A stretch of DNA of 45,105 nucleotides from Candidatus Aminicenantota bacterium (GCA_026393835.1 JAPKZK010000053.1:1-45105); one strand, 5' to 3'; counted from the first letter of the stretch, positions 33,057 through 41,739 are shown. Translations and numbers: made by a program. The notes: a model not told the origin generated them from the letters alone.

Positions 33057-33584
33057 ATGCGATATATTCAATTAAACAAGATGAAAATTAAAACACATAA
33101 CATTTTCTTTGCAGCCGTATGTATTAGCATTATCATCGCTTTTAGCCCGGCCCTGGCTGCTCGCGCCCACTACTCCTTTTATCTCAACGGTCCAAGTATA
33201 TCAAAGCATTTCGATCCGTATCACCGGCAATTCAAGGATTTTCACCCAGGCATTGGCGGAGAATTTTACTTTTATTCCGGACGATTGCTGTGGGGTTTTC
33301 ACGGACATTTCATGATTAAAGACAGTCGCAACAACAGCGCATACTGGACAGGATTTGTCGTTGGCTGGAGCCTGGGAAATAAAAATAAAATGTGGTTTGA
33401 ACCGTTCATAATAATTGGCGGGATCAAGAAAAATGAATACAATGGCGGGAAATTTGGCCCTTTTGCCTTGCCTGTTTTATCAGTGGGATATAAACGAATC
33501 GGTTTCAATCTCTGCTATATTCCAAAGCTGCGCAGAGTGACTTACCCGATTTTACTGGTTCAAATCAAAGTCAGATTGGTATGA
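33057..33584 (+). CDS. PagP-like outer-membrane acyltransferase (putative)
   Basis: 175 residues from the ATG preceded by CCGGAGG; a shorter start at 33081 gives the bare signal peptide (MKIKTHNIFFAAVCISIIIA, cut after LAA). The mature protein is a small beta-barrel. Three features align with lipid A palmitoyltransferase PagP: a His in SISKHFD near the N-terminus, the Asp-Ser of FMIKDSRN where PagP has its catalytic KDSW, and the C-terminal block LPVLSVGYKRIGFNLCYIP, which resembles PagP LPLASVGYGPVTFQMTYIP. PagP moves palmitate from phospholipid to lipid A, countering cationic peptides. The match is by eye and overall identity is low, so another PagP-like barrel family is possible. Single gene after a strong terminator. 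Confidence 0.55.
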   Translation: MRYIQLNKMKIKTHNIFFAAVCISIIIAFSPALAARAHYSFYLNGPSISKHFDPYHRQFKDFHPGIGGEFYFYSGRLLWGFHGHFMIKDSRNNSAYWTGFVVGWSLGNKNKMWFEPFIIIGGIKKNEYNGGKFGPFALPVLSVGYKRIGFNLCYIPKLRRVTYPILLVQIKVRLV

Positions 33585-33655
33585 AAATAGCCACTATTGA
33601 AGCTCTTAAGAATACCCTTCTTACCCTCTCACTTTCTTACCTTCTCCCATTTTTT

Positions 33656-33724
33656 CTTTGTCCGTGATTAGTCCGTGTCCGTCCGTGGCTTATCTTTTTT
33701 CGTGATAATTCGTGTCATTCGTGG
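33656..33724. repeat. Dispersed spacer repeats, three units
   Basis: TTTGTCCGTGATTAGTCCG, TGTCCGTCCGTGGCTTATC and CGTGATAATTCGTGTCATTCG-type units in a row. They run into the last codons of the GT2 gene, whose end (MSHE) is encoded by the repeat. Confidence 0.6.
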
Positions 33725-34593
33725 GACATAAGTTCTTTGAGCAATTGATCAAGGTAGTCGAGACGTTTCCGATCATCATTTTCTTGCCATCGTTGGCCCA
33801 TATCCAGCAGTTCTTTTTCCAGCAGTTGGAGCGCCTGTTGGAGGGTTTCGCCAGTCAGATAGCGCCGGCAGAAGCGGATGCGGTTGCGATGGAAATAGAA
33901 AGTCGTATAAAGAGGTTTTTTCCTAACCGTTTGGCCCACGCCGTGGGCGATTTTAGCTTCGTAACAGCGGGCCAGGGGAAGGTTCTTGCGGTGGGCGCGG
34001 AAACTCAGGTCCACATCTTCCCAGTACATATGGAAAGTTTCATCCGCGCCGCCCATTTCTTTAAAAAAGTCCTTATGAATCCATAAGGCTGTTCCAGGGA
34101 TGTAGTCTTTGGCGGGGTCCAGGATATCGGGCAGGTTGCGGTCCTGGTAGTGGTTAAGGGAGCAGGTCCCGGCGTCGAACCAGCCCCCGATGGAGTCGAT
34201 GGTTTCCTGTGGGTTGCCTTCCGAGGAAAGGTAAATAATACAGGGGGCCACCATGCCGGCGCCCGTTTCCCGTGCTTTTTGAGAGCAGGCTTCCACTGCG
34301 CCGGGAAAGACTTTGGTATCGTTGGTGCAAAACAGGGCGGCTGAAAATCCCAGGCCAAACACCCAATCGAGGGCGCGGTTGAAACCGCCGGAGTAGCCAT
34401 AGTTTTCTTCGCAGCGGTGGTGGGCGCATTGGGGAAAGGTTTGTTTTAATTCGGCAAAGACTTCCGGTCTGGAGCCGTTGTCGAAGCAGTGGATTTGCGC
34501 TGCCGGGTATCCGGCGGCCAGGATGGACCGGACGCAGTCGATGGTTAAGCGAATTTTATTATAATACAGCACCACAATGGCATTGTTTTGCAT
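33715..34593 (-). CDS. Glycosyltransferase, GT2 family
   Basis: 292 residues from the ATG at 34593, which has CGGAG upstream. A longer start at 34617 adds eight residues with a poor ribosome site. GT-A start AIVVLYYNKIRLTIDCVRSIL, HCFDNGSRPE, FCTNDTKVFPG (DxD-like) and the late MYWEDVDLSFRAHRKNLPL block of rhamnosyl-type GT2 enzymes. No membrane segment. A soluble transferase for a surface glycan is likely. It is isolated from the other sugar genes. Its extreme C-terminus overlaps dispersed repeats. Confidence 0.85.
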   Translation of the reverse strand: MQNNAIVVLYYNKIRLTIDCVRSILAAGYPAAQIHCFDNGSRPEVFAELKQTFPQCAHHRCEENYGYSGGFNRALDWVFGLGFSAALFCTNDTKVFPGAVEACSQKARETGAGMVAPCIIYLSSEGNPQETIDSIGGWFDAGTCSLNHYQDRNLPDILDPAKDYIPGTALWIHKDFFKEMGGADETFHMYWEDVDLSFRAHRKNLPLARCYEAKIAHGVGQTVRKKPLYTTFYFHRNRIRFCRRYLTGETLQQALQLLEKELLDMGQRWQENDDRKRLDYLDQLLKELMSHE

Positions 34594-34678
34594 TGTTGGA
34601 ATCTCCGTAAAAGGCATCAGGTAAACATACCATTATTTTGTCAAAAATGGAAGAGGGATTTAATATTAAAATTCCCGT

Positions 34679-34797
34679 AGGGGCAGACCGCCGGTACGCG
34701 TGTCTGCCCCAATAATAACCGTGTCTGCCCCGGCCCCCGTGTCTGCCCCAATTATATCGAAATGGACAACAAAAAGGGCAACCACAAGAGGTTGCCC
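34679..34797. repeat. REP-like GTGTCTGCCCC units and hairpin
   Basis: Three to four GTGTCTGCCCC units (one GGGGCAGAC inverted, 34680-34688) are followed by GGGCAACC-ACAAGA-GGTTGCCC (34776-34797). Such GC-rich palindromes next to a RAYT fragment are the expected partner elements. Confidence 0.7.
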
Positions 34798-34998
34798 CAA
34801 CTGGGTTTACCTCTGCCGGATATTGTTAGCCGCATTAAAACAATGTCTACAAAAAAATATTCCGAAGGCGTAAAACAATCCGGTTGGCAAACCTTTAACG
34901 GCAAATTGCGGCAGCGAAATTACTACGAACATATCATCCGCGATGAACATGAATTATTCCAAATACGGGAATATATAGAAAATAATCCCGCTAATTAG
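34798..34998 (+). pseudogene. RAYT (REP-associated tyrosine transposase) C-terminal remnant
   Basis: The frame encodes DIVSRIKTMSTKKYSEGVKQ, then GWQTFNGKLRQRNYYEHIIR and EYIENNPAN. This is the C-terminal part of IS200-like Y1 transposases, with the tyrosine-containing YYEHIIR and NNP ending. The N-terminal two thirds, including the HUH motif, are missing. The apparent start upstream lies in the REP hairpin, so it is not a real start. A decayed element beside its REP repeats. Confidence 0.75.
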
Positions 34999-35156
34999 AG
35001 AACAGGGCCGGCATGATAAAAATATGGGTTAGCGGAATATTTTGCATGACATTCCCCTAATTCTGTGGTAAAATATATTGACTGTCGAAAAACTCATACG
35101 TTTGTACTCAACGCAGGCTGTTACATAATAAGAAACCTATCCTGAGGAGATGTTAC

Positions 35157-36008
35157 ATGAACATAAAAACCATTGCAGTAATCGGCGCAGGCATCATGGG
35201 TACCGATGTGGCGTTGGATTTAGCCAGTTACGGCTACCCGGTTATCTTAAAAGACCTGGACAATGAAATCCTGGAAAAAGCCGGGGAAAAAATCAAAAAG
35301 GATTTCAAACTGTTCAAGATGATGAAAAAGGAACTGAAAGAAGTAACCATCGACGATATCCTGGCTAAAATAACCTTTACCGCCGGGTATGACGGTTTCG
35401 ACGCCGTGGACATGGTCATCGAGAACATCGTCGAAGAATGGGAAGCCAAGAAAACCCTTTACCTCCAGTTGGACAATGTATGCAAAACCGATACCATATA
35501 TGCCGTCAACACCAGTTGTATCTCCATTACCAAAATCGGGGCGCTGACGGCAAACCCGGGCAATGTAATCGGCGCCCACTTCATGAACCCCGTGCCTTTA
35601 AAGAAAATCGTCGAAGTGATCCGGGGCTACCATACCGCGGAAGAAACCGTCGCGACCATGAAGGAGTTTCTCAAAACCCTGGGCAAAACCGGCGTGGTGG
35701 TCAATGATTTCCCCGGTTTTGTGGCCAATCGCGTATCCCATCTCTATATGAACGAAGCCGCCTTCCTGGTCCAGGACGGCGTGGCCGGCCCCAAAGAAGT
35801 CGACATGATCTTTACCCACGGCTTCGGTCACAAGATGGGCCCCCTGGCCACCGCGGACCTCATCGGCCTGGATACCGTGGTCAAATCATTGGAAGTATTG
35901 TATGAAAGCTATCAAGACCCCAAGTTCCGCTGCTGCCCCCTGCTGCGCAAAATGGTGGACGCCGGCCTGCTGGGCAAAAAATCCGGCAAAGGCTTTTTCC
36001 AGTATTAA
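35157..36008 (+). CDS. 3-hydroxyacyl-CoA dehydrogenase-like (FkbK/ZmaG-type)
   Basis: 283 residues. The NAD-binding motif is VIGAGIMGTD (9-17), then NTSCISITKIGA, GAHFMNPVPLKKIVEVI with the catalytic His, and NDFPGFVANRV, all typical of 3-hydroxybutyryl-CoA dehydrogenases. Leading a cassette of FkbH, ACP and acyl-ACP dehydrogenase, it probably oxidises glyceryl-ACP to a tartronate-semialdehyde-type intermediate, the FkbK/ZmaG step, not beta-oxidation. TGAGGAG precedes the ATG. The next gene starts 13 bases later. Symbol withheld because a metabolic role cannot be excluded. Confidence 0.85.
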   Translation: MNIKTIAVIGAGIMGTDVALDLASYGYPVILKDLDNEILEKAGEKIKKDFKLFKMMKKELKEVTIDDILAKITFTAGYDGFDAVDMVIENIVEEWEAKKTLYLQLDNVCKTDTIYAVNTSCISITKIGALTANPGNVIGAHFMNPVPLKKIVEVIRGYHTAEETVATMKEFLKTLGKTGVVVNDFPGFVANRVSHLYMNEAAFLVQDGVAGPKEVDMIFTHGFGHKMGPLATADLIGLDTVVKSLEVLYESYQDPKFRCCPLLRKMVDAGLLGKKSGKGFFQY

Positions 36009-36021
36009 GAGGAGTTATTAG

Positions 36022-37059
36022 ATGTCTGAGAACAACAAAGAAATCAAGGTCGTCGTGTGGGACCTGGATAACACCCTCTGGGACGGCATACTGGCGGAGG
36101 GGGATAAAGTAATATTAAAACCCGGGATAAAAGAGGTCATCCGGGTAGTGGATGCCCGCGGCATCCTCCAGTCCATTGCCAGTAAGAACAATGATGACGA
36201 TGCCATGCAGAAACTCAAAGAGTTCGAGTTGGCTGACTATTTCATTTACCCGGAAATCCACTGGAATGCCAAGTCCGTTTCGTTGGCCGCTATCCAAAAG
36301 AATATCAACGTCGGGATGGACGCCATCATGTTTGTGGATGATCAGCCCTTTGAACGGGAGGAGGTTCAAAGCGCTCATCCCGAAGCTACCTGCATCGATG
36401 CATCCCAATATAAAACCCTGCCGGACTTACCCCGGTTGAACCCCCGGTTTATCACCGAGGACTCCGCGCGCCGCCGCAAAATGTACCAGGACGATATCAA
36501 ACGCAAACAAGAGGAAGATACGTTCCAGGGACCCCCCGAAAAATTCCTGTCTTCCCTGAACATGAAGTTCATCATTTCAGAGTGCCGGGAAGAAGACCTC
36601 AAACGGGCCGAAGAACTGACCGTCCGCACCAACCAGCTCAATGCCACCGGCAAGACCTATGATTATGATGAATTGAATGAGTTCCGGGTATCCGGCAAAT
36701 ACAAACTGCTGGTGTGCGAGTTGATCGACCGGTACGGTTCATACGGCAAAATCGGCCTGGCGCTGGTGGAGATGTTGGATACCCACTGGCATTTGCGGCT
36801 GCTGTTAATGTCCTGCCGCGTTTTAAACCGGGGAGTCGGTACGGTCGTCATGTCCTATATCATGCAGGAATGCACAAATGCCGGCAAAAAACTCCAGGCC
36901 GATTTCAAGCACACCAAACGGAACCGGCAAATGTACATCACTTACAAACTCGGGAATTTCAAAGAAATTTCCTCCGACCCGGAAGGGAATGTGTTGTTCC
37001 AACATGACCTGGTCAATATACAACCCTACCCCCCCTATATCGACCTAGTATTGCCATAA
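36022..37059 (+). CDS. FkbH-like glyceryl-ACP synthase (HAD superfamily)
   Basis: 345 residues. HAD nucleophile motif VVWDLDNTLWDG (D14, D16), then SIASKNNDDD, IMFVDDQPFEREEV and a C-terminal acetyltransferase-like half containing RTNQLNATGKTYD and CRVLNRGVGT. FkbH enzymes take 1,3-bisphosphoglycerate, remove phosphate and load a glyceryl unit on a carrier protein. This opens the route to hydroxymalonyl- or methoxymalonyl-ACP polyketide extender units, though FkbH-like proteins also serve other pathways. Placement next to an ACP (48 bases) supports the carrier-loading role. GAGGAG precedes the ATG. Confidence 0.9.
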   Translation: MSENNKEIKVVVWDLDNTLWDGILAEGDKVILKPGIKEVIRVVDARGILQSIASKNNDDDAMQKLKEFELADYFIYPEIHWNAKSVSLAAIQKNINVGMDAIMFVDDQPFEREEVQSAHPEATCIDASQYKTLPDLPRLNPRFITEDSARRRKMYQDDIKRKQEEDTFQGPPEKFLSSLNMKFIISECREEDLKRAEELTVRTNQLNATGKTYDYDELNEFRVSGKYKLLVCELIDRYGSYGKIGLALVEMLDTHWHLRLLLMSCRVLNRGVGTVVMSYIMQECTNAGKKLQADFKHTKRNRQMYITYKLGNFKEISSDPEGNVLFQHDLVNIQPYPPYIDLVLP

Positions 37060-37107
37060 AAAATGAAACATTTAATACAAACATAGAAGAATTAGGAGAT
37101 TAAGACC

Positions 37108-37362
37108 ATGGAATTAAAGGAACAAATAAGGAAATTCATCGAAAGCAACCTGGTGGTATTCGAAGATGAAGCCGAATTCAGCGACAGCGACAATATCTTT
37201 GAAATGGGGTTCGTGAATTCGCTGTTTGCCATGAAACTGGTCAATTACATCGAGGAAAACTTCAGCATCCAGGTGGCTAACGATGACCTGGAGATCAGTA
37301 ATTTCAATTCCGTCAACCGTATTACGGAGTTTATCGGGAACAAACGTTCGGCTGCCGCTTGA
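37108..37362 (+). CDS. Acyl carrier protein (FkbJ/ZmaD-like)
   Basis: 84 residues, acidic four-helix carrier. The phosphopantetheine site is FEMGFVNSLFAMKLV with Ser38; the usual DSL is NSL, as in some FkbJ-type carriers. It is flanked by FkbH-like and acyl dehydrogenase genes, so it should hold the glyceryl/hydroxymalonyl unit. Stop is 20 bases before the next ATG. Confidence 0.9.
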   Translation: MELKEQIRKFIESNLVVFEDEAEFSDSDNIFEMGFVNSLFAMKLVNYIEENFSIQVANDDLEISNFNSVNRITEFIGNKRSAAA

Positions 37363-37382
37363 CGCCCTGGCAGGAGAGAATC

Positions 37383-38531
37383 ATGGATAACGCCTCTCAA
37401 CAAAAAATAGTAGATGAAGCGAGGGAGTTTGCCGATCGAGAGATTCGGCCCTTTGCCGCCCAATTCGAAGCAAATGAAGCCGTACCCCGCGAACTCATCG
37501 ACAAAATGGCCCAACGCGGCTACCTGGCCGCCAGTTTCCCCGGGGAATACGACGGACTCGGACTTGACCCAATTTATTACGGGCTTCTTACCGAAGAGAT
37601 CGGCAAAGCCTGCGCCTCTACCCGCGGCCTGCTTACCGTCCATACTTCCCTGGCCGGCGAAGCCCTGCTGCGCTGGGGCACTAAAGAACAAAAAGAAAAA
37701 TGGCTGCGGCCCATGGCCCAGGGTAAGAAACTGGCTTGCTTTGCCCTCACCGAACCCGAAGTGGGCACCGACGCCAAAAGCGTAAAAACCTCGTACCGCA
37801 AAGAAGGGAACAAGTACATCGTTAACGGCGCCAAGAAATGGATCACTTTCGGTAATGCGGCGGATCTATTTCTTACCGTCACCACCGGCGAAAAAGGTAT
37901 CACCGCTTTCATCATCGAACGCGGCATGCCCGGGGTCAAAACCACCCCCATCAAAGGGTTGTTGGCCGGCAGGGCCGCCCACATCGCGGAAATACAGTTC
38001 GACAACGTGGAAGTCCCCGCGGAAAACATCGTGGGTAAAGAAGGCAGCGGGTTTACCTATATCGTCAACACCGCCCTCGACCACGGCCGGTACAGCATTG
38101 CCTGGGCAGGGATCGCCATTGCCCAGGAAGCCCTGGAGGCTATGATTACCTATTCCCGCCAGCGCAGCCAGTTCGGCAAGAAACTCCACACCCACCAGTT
38201 GATCCAGGGCATCATCGGCGACGCCGTCGCCAAGGTTCACGCCGGTAGGGCGCTCTGCCTCAGGGCCGGCCAACTGCGAAAAAACAACGATAGTAATGCC
38301 GTTATCGAAACCACCATTGCCAAGTACTTTACCTCCAAAATCGCCATGGAAGTCGCCATCGACGCCGTCCAGGTGCACGGCGGCAACGGCTGTTACAATA
38401 AATACCCCGTGGAACGACTCTTCCGCGAAGCCAAAATACTGGAGATCATCGAAGGTACATCGCAGGTGCAGCAGGAAATAATCTCCTCTTACGGTTTAAG
38501 GGCTTATTTCAAGCCGCCGGCGAAAATATAA
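37383..38531 (+). CDS. Acyl-ACP dehydrogenase (FkbI/ZmaE-like)
   Basis: 382 residues from the ATG with AGGAGAG upstream; a TTG at 37359 overlapping the ACP stop is less likely. Acyl-CoA dehydrogenase hallmarks: CFALTEPEVGTDAKS (FAD/substrate), KKWITFG, GRYSIAWAGIAIAQEA, YSRQRSQFGKKL, QVHGGNGCYNKYPVERLFREA, and the C-terminal EGTSQVQQEI where E is the usual catalytic base. In FkbI/ZmaE the enzyme oxidises the glyceryl-ACP-derived aldehyde or alcohol. With the dehydrogenase gene at 35157 the set makes hydroxymalonyl-ACP. Confidence 0.85.
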   Translation: MDNASQQKIVDEAREFADREIRPFAAQFEANEAVPRELIDKMAQRGYLAASFPGEYDGLGLDPIYYGLLTEEIGKACASTRGLLTVHTSLAGEALLRWGTKEQKEKWLRPMAQGKKLACFALTEPEVGTDAKSVKTSYRKEGNKYIVNGAKKWITFGNAADLFLTVTTGEKGITAFIIERGMPGVKTTPIKGLLAGRAAHIAEIQFDNVEVPAENIVGKEGSGFTYIVNTALDHGRYSIAWAGIAIAQEALEAMITYSRQRSQFGKKLHTHQLIQGIIGDAVAKVHAGRALCLRAGQLRKNNDSNAVIETTIAKYFTSKIAMEVAIDAVQVHGGNGCYNKYPVERLFREAKILEIIEGTSQVQQEIISSYGLRAYFKPPAKI

Positions 38532-38548
38532 CGAAAAAAGAGGAAAAC

Positions 38549-39634
38549 ATGCCGGGAAATTTAACCGCCCAGGTATTTTCAGAATGGGGATTCCCCGTTA
38601 AAAATATTTTTCATATTGCCGGCCCTTGCAGCGCCGAATCCGAAGAACAGTTGATGCGGACTGCCCTGGCCCTGAAAGATTATGAGGTTCATGTGATGCG
38701 GGCCGGCGCCTGGAAACCCCGCACCCGGCCCGGTTCCTTTGAAGGCGTGGGGGCCGTGGGCTTAAAATGGCTGAAAGACGCCGGCAAGGCCGCCAATTTG
38801 GCCGTCGCCACCGAAGTGGCGACGCCGAAACATGTGGAGGCATGCCTGGAACACGGCATCGATATCCTGTGGATCGGCGCCAGGACCACGTCCAACCCTT
38901 TTGCCGTCCAGGATATTGCCGACGCCCTGCAAGGAACGGATATACCGGTTTTGGTGAAAAACCCCATCAACCCGGATATCGAATTGTGGCAAGGGGCCGT
39001 GGAACGGTTGACCCAGGCCGGCGTTAAAAAGCTCGGGATCATTCACCGGGGCTTTTCCACCTATGAAAAAACCGTCTTCCGTAACCAACCCATATGGCGA
39101 ATCCCCATCGAGATGAAACGCCGGAACCCCCGCCTTCCCATGCTTTGCGATCCCAGTCATATTTGTGGAAACACCGGGCTGCTTTTCTCCGTGGCCCAGA
39201 ATGCCATGGATTTGCTTTTCGATGGGTTGATGCTGGAGGTGCATATCGATCCCCCGGCGGCCTTAAGCGACGCCAAACAACAGTTGACCCCCAAAGAATA
39301 CAGCCGCTTGCTGGAGCGGTTGAAAATAAAGAAAGTTTCCAGCGAAAGCCGCGATTTCCTTGAGAATATTGGCGCCCTGCGGCGGGAAATCGATAAAATC
39401 GACCATCAAATCCTTGATCTGCTGGCCCTGCGTATGGATAACGCCAGGGAAATCGCGATGCATAAAAAGAAAAACAATATATCAATCCTTCAACCTGCCC
39501 GTTTTGATGAGATCATAAAGAGCAGGACCAGGGAGGGGATGGAAAAGAAATTAGCCGAAGATTTCGTGTCCCGCTTATACCAGTTTATCCATGAAGAGTC
39601 CATCCGCCTGCAAGAGCAAGTGATAAACGATTGA
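38549..39634 (+). CDS. DAHP synthase/chorismate mutase fusion
   Basis: 361 residues. Residues 1 to about 265 are a type I (KDO8P-like) DAHP synthase: IAGPCSAESEEQ, RAGAWKPRTRPGSFEG, IGARTTSNPFAVQDIA, NPINPDIELW, IHRGFSTYE, LPMLCDPSHICG, GLMLEVHIDPPAALSDAKQQ. Residues about 270-355 form an AroQ chorismate mutase: ALRREIDKIDHQILDLLALR, MHKKKNNISI, and FVSRLYQFIHEESIRLQ. It makes DAHP from phosphoenolpyruvate and erythrose-4-phosphate and converts chorismate to prephenate. It is the last gene of the hydroxymalonyl cassette, 17 bases after the acyl dehydrogenase. Co-transcription suggests supply of an aromatic precursor to the same product, or chance operon mixing. Confidence 0.9.
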   Translation: MPGNLTAQVFSEWGFPVKNIFHIAGPCSAESEEQLMRTALALKDYEVHVMRAGAWKPRTRPGSFEGVGAVGLKWLKDAGKAANLAVATEVATPKHVEACLEHGIDILWIGARTTSNPFAVQDIADALQGTDIPVLVKNPINPDIELWQGAVERLTQAGVKKLGIIHRGFSTYEKTVFRNQPIWRIPIEMKRRNPRLPMLCDPSHICGNTGLLFSVAQNAMDLLFDGLMLEVHIDPPAALSDAKQQLTPKEYSRLLERLKIKKVSSESRDFLENIGALRREIDKIDHQILDLLALRMDNAREIAMHKKKNNISILQPARFDEIIKSRTREGMEKKLAEDFVSRLYQFIHEESIRLQEQVIND

Positions 39635-39637
39635 CAA

Positions 39638-40096
39638 TCAACTTTCGCTTTTTCGGGTGCCTTTGACCAGGAGGGCGGTTCCGATCATAATAAGAATCGC
39701 CGGGACAATGTAATCATGAATATGCCAATGCAGCCACCAGTAGAAGTCATGGAAAACCGGGATATTTCGCATCAGGAAATAGGCGCCTAAAACAACCAGG
39801 ATGACTCCGACGATTAGCGCCCCATTATTGTGCGCCGGGGTAGTGGGCGCGGCCGGGGTCAGCGGGAGCGGCGCCGGCGGTGTGGCAGATGCTGCGGCAA
39901 GTTCCCCGGGTTCCGGCGGTGGGTAAGGCATGATAATAGCGCCGATAATATAAGCCAGGACCGCGAACCCGCCGAAAATAGTGAAGACAATAAATATTAT
40001 TCTCACCAGTACCGGGTCCACATCGAAGTATTCCGCGATGCCGCCGCACACACCCGCCAACATTTTATTCTTTCTACTTTTATACAAATGTTTCAT
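39638..40096 (-). CDS. PspC-domain membrane protein
   Basis: 152 residues. N-terminal PspC signature KMLAGVCGGIAEYFDVDPVLVRIIF, first TM at about 32-52 (IIFIVFTIFGGFAVLAYIIG), a Pro/Ala linker (PPAPLPLTPAAPTTP) and two further hydrophobic segments near 90-108 and 125-145. PspC proteins are part of envelope-stress (phage-shock-like) responses. AAGGAGGA precedes the ATG. Convergent with the upstream operon (stop-to-stop 3 bases) and divergent from the next gene. Confidence 0.85.
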   Translation of the reverse strand: MKHLYKSRKNKMLAGVCGGIAEYFDVDPVLVRIIFIVFTIFGGFAVLAYIIGAIIMPYPPPEPGELAAASATPPAPLPLTPAAPTTPAHNNGALIVGVILVVLGAYFLMRNIPVFHDFYWWLHWHIHDYIVPAILIMIGTALLVKGTRKSES

Positions 40097-40215
40097 TTTA
40101 CAGATCCTCCTTGTCTTTATTTACAATACCAATAATACGAAATAGGCCCGCTTTTGTTCCACTTGATTCTATTTCATTTTTTTGCTACCGTGTATTCTTT
40201 AAAGGAGGTTTAAAA

Positions 40216-41697
40216 ATGGGCCATGCCCCCCGGTTCTTTATCCTGGTATTCATATTAGCCGCTTTTTTATTGAGAATCCCACTTTTGCAGGAAAGATATT
40301 TCGATCCGGATGAATTCCAACACCTTCACAGCGCACGGCAACTATATAACGGTGAAATTCCTTACCGCGACTATTTCGATCATCACACGCCGTTCATGCA
40401 TTTCATCCTGGCCGGGCTCTACCCTATCGCGGGGGAGAATATAACCGTCTTGTTTGCCGCACGCGCATTAATGCTTTTGTTTACTGCTTCAATCCTATTC
40501 CTCACGTTTATGGCGACAAAGAAATTATACGGCGCGGACGCAGGCTTGTTTGCAGCGCTTATCCTCAGTTATACGCTCATGTTCCTGGAAAAAACCCTCG
40601 AGATCCGGCCTGATCTCGGCGCAGCGACATTCTGGCTGGCCTCCATATACTTCATGGCGAATGGTATCCGGGAGAAGTCATCATGGCGATGGTATTTGTT
40701 TTCCGGGTTGTCGATGGGAATTGCGATTATGTTCAGTCAAAAGACGCTGTTTGGACTGCCTGGGATTTTCCTGGCGTTAGCATATCTCTTTTGCCATCGC
40801 CGGGGCCGGATCGAATGGAAGCAAAACATAATAGTATTCCCGGTTTTTATTGCCGGGTTAGCGATTCCCGTGATACTCACCTGCTTGTTTTTTCTCGCCC
40901 AAGATGGGCTGCGGCAGTTTATCCAATGTAACTTTTTAATGAACGTTCAATGGAAAATGAAGCTTTCTCCTTTAAAATATCTAAAGCAGTTGGCCGGTCA
41001 AAATCCATTGTTGCTTATTATGGGGGTTGCGGGCCTGCTAGTAAACATTTCCAATATGCGTCGAAGGGCGGACGTTGAAAAAGGCCTTTTTGTCCCCATC
41101 TTCTGCACGGTCTCCGTAGTGGCCGGCCTATTTATAATACCCGCCCCACAAAGGCAGTATTACCTGTTATTTCTACCGCTGCTGGCAATGTATTTCGCAT
41201 ACATCATTATAAAATGCATAGAATCCGCCGCGTTTACGTTTATATTCAAAAAACCGGTGTATGCGGTTACGCTCCTGGCGATCATTTTAATTGCCCATCC
41301 GTTGTACCTGGTTGTAACCCGGCATCCGCAAAAAAACCACCGCCAGCTTGCCGATATTCGGTATATAATGGCGGCGACAAAACCTTCCGAAGCCGTATTG
41401 GATGGATTTTCCGGGTACGGGTTTTTAAGACCGCATGCATATTATTATTATTTCCTGCATAAAGAGATGCGCGCCATGCTCAGCGAAAAAGAACTTTCGG
41501 ACGATATCATTAAAAGCGCGGCGGGACAAAATACGAAGGTCGTCATTTATGATCGCCATCTAAGGGCTTTGCCGCTTAAGGTCCGGCAGTATATCGAGGC
41601 CAACTATGCCCCGGGGGCAATCCCCTCCCGCGGTCAAAAATCCGCCCACCAATTACACCGATTCCCACGAATTTTATTTAAAAAGAAGAAAGGTTAG
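40216..41697 (+). CDS. GT39/PMT-like glycosyltransferase membrane protein
   Basis: 493 residues from the ATG with AAAGGAGG directly upstream; earlier starts read through non-conserved sequence. About ten TM segments. The first periplasmic loop has FDPDEFQHLHSARQLYNG and YFDHHTPFMHFIL, the DE-containing loop of ArnT/PMT-type lipid-linked-sugar transferases. The C-terminal part has aromatic-rich loops (YYYYFLHKEM). It probably transfers a polyprenyl-phosphate sugar to a lipid or protein outside the membrane. Alone; ends at a possible terminator. Confidence 0.8.
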   Translation: MGHAPRFFILVFILAAFLLRIPLLQERYFDPDEFQHLHSARQLYNGEIPYRDYFDHHTPFMHFILAGLYPIAGENITVLFAARALMLLFTASILFLTFMATKKLYGADAGLFAALILSYTLMFLEKTLEIRPDLGAATFWLASIYFMANGIREKSSWRWYLFSGLSMGIAIMFSQKTLFGLPGIFLALAYLFCHRRGRIEWKQNIIVFPVFIAGLAIPVILTCLFFLAQDGLRQFIQCNFLMNVQWKMKLSPLKYLKQLAGQNPLLLIMGVAGLLVNISNMRRRADVEKGLFVPIFCTVSVVAGLFIIPAPQRQYYLLFLPLLAMYFAYIIIKCIESAAFTFIFKKPVYAVTLLAIILIAHPLYLVVTRHPQKNHRQLADIRYIMAATKPSEAVLDGFSGYGFLRPHAYYYYFLHKEMRAMLSEKELSDDIIKSAAGQNTKVVIYDRHLRALPLKVRQYIEANYAPGAIPSRGQKSAHQLHRFPRILFKKKKG

Positions 41698-41715
41698 CCG
41701 TTATGGGTAGGGCGA

Positions 41716-41739
41716 GGCCCCCGCTGCGGGCCGGTTTGA
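41716..41739 (+). terminator. Possible terminator after GT39 gene
   Basis: GGCCC...GGGCC hairpin at 41716-41732 followed shortly by a T-rich stretch (GGTTTGAATTTTT). The stem is short. Confidence 0.4.
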
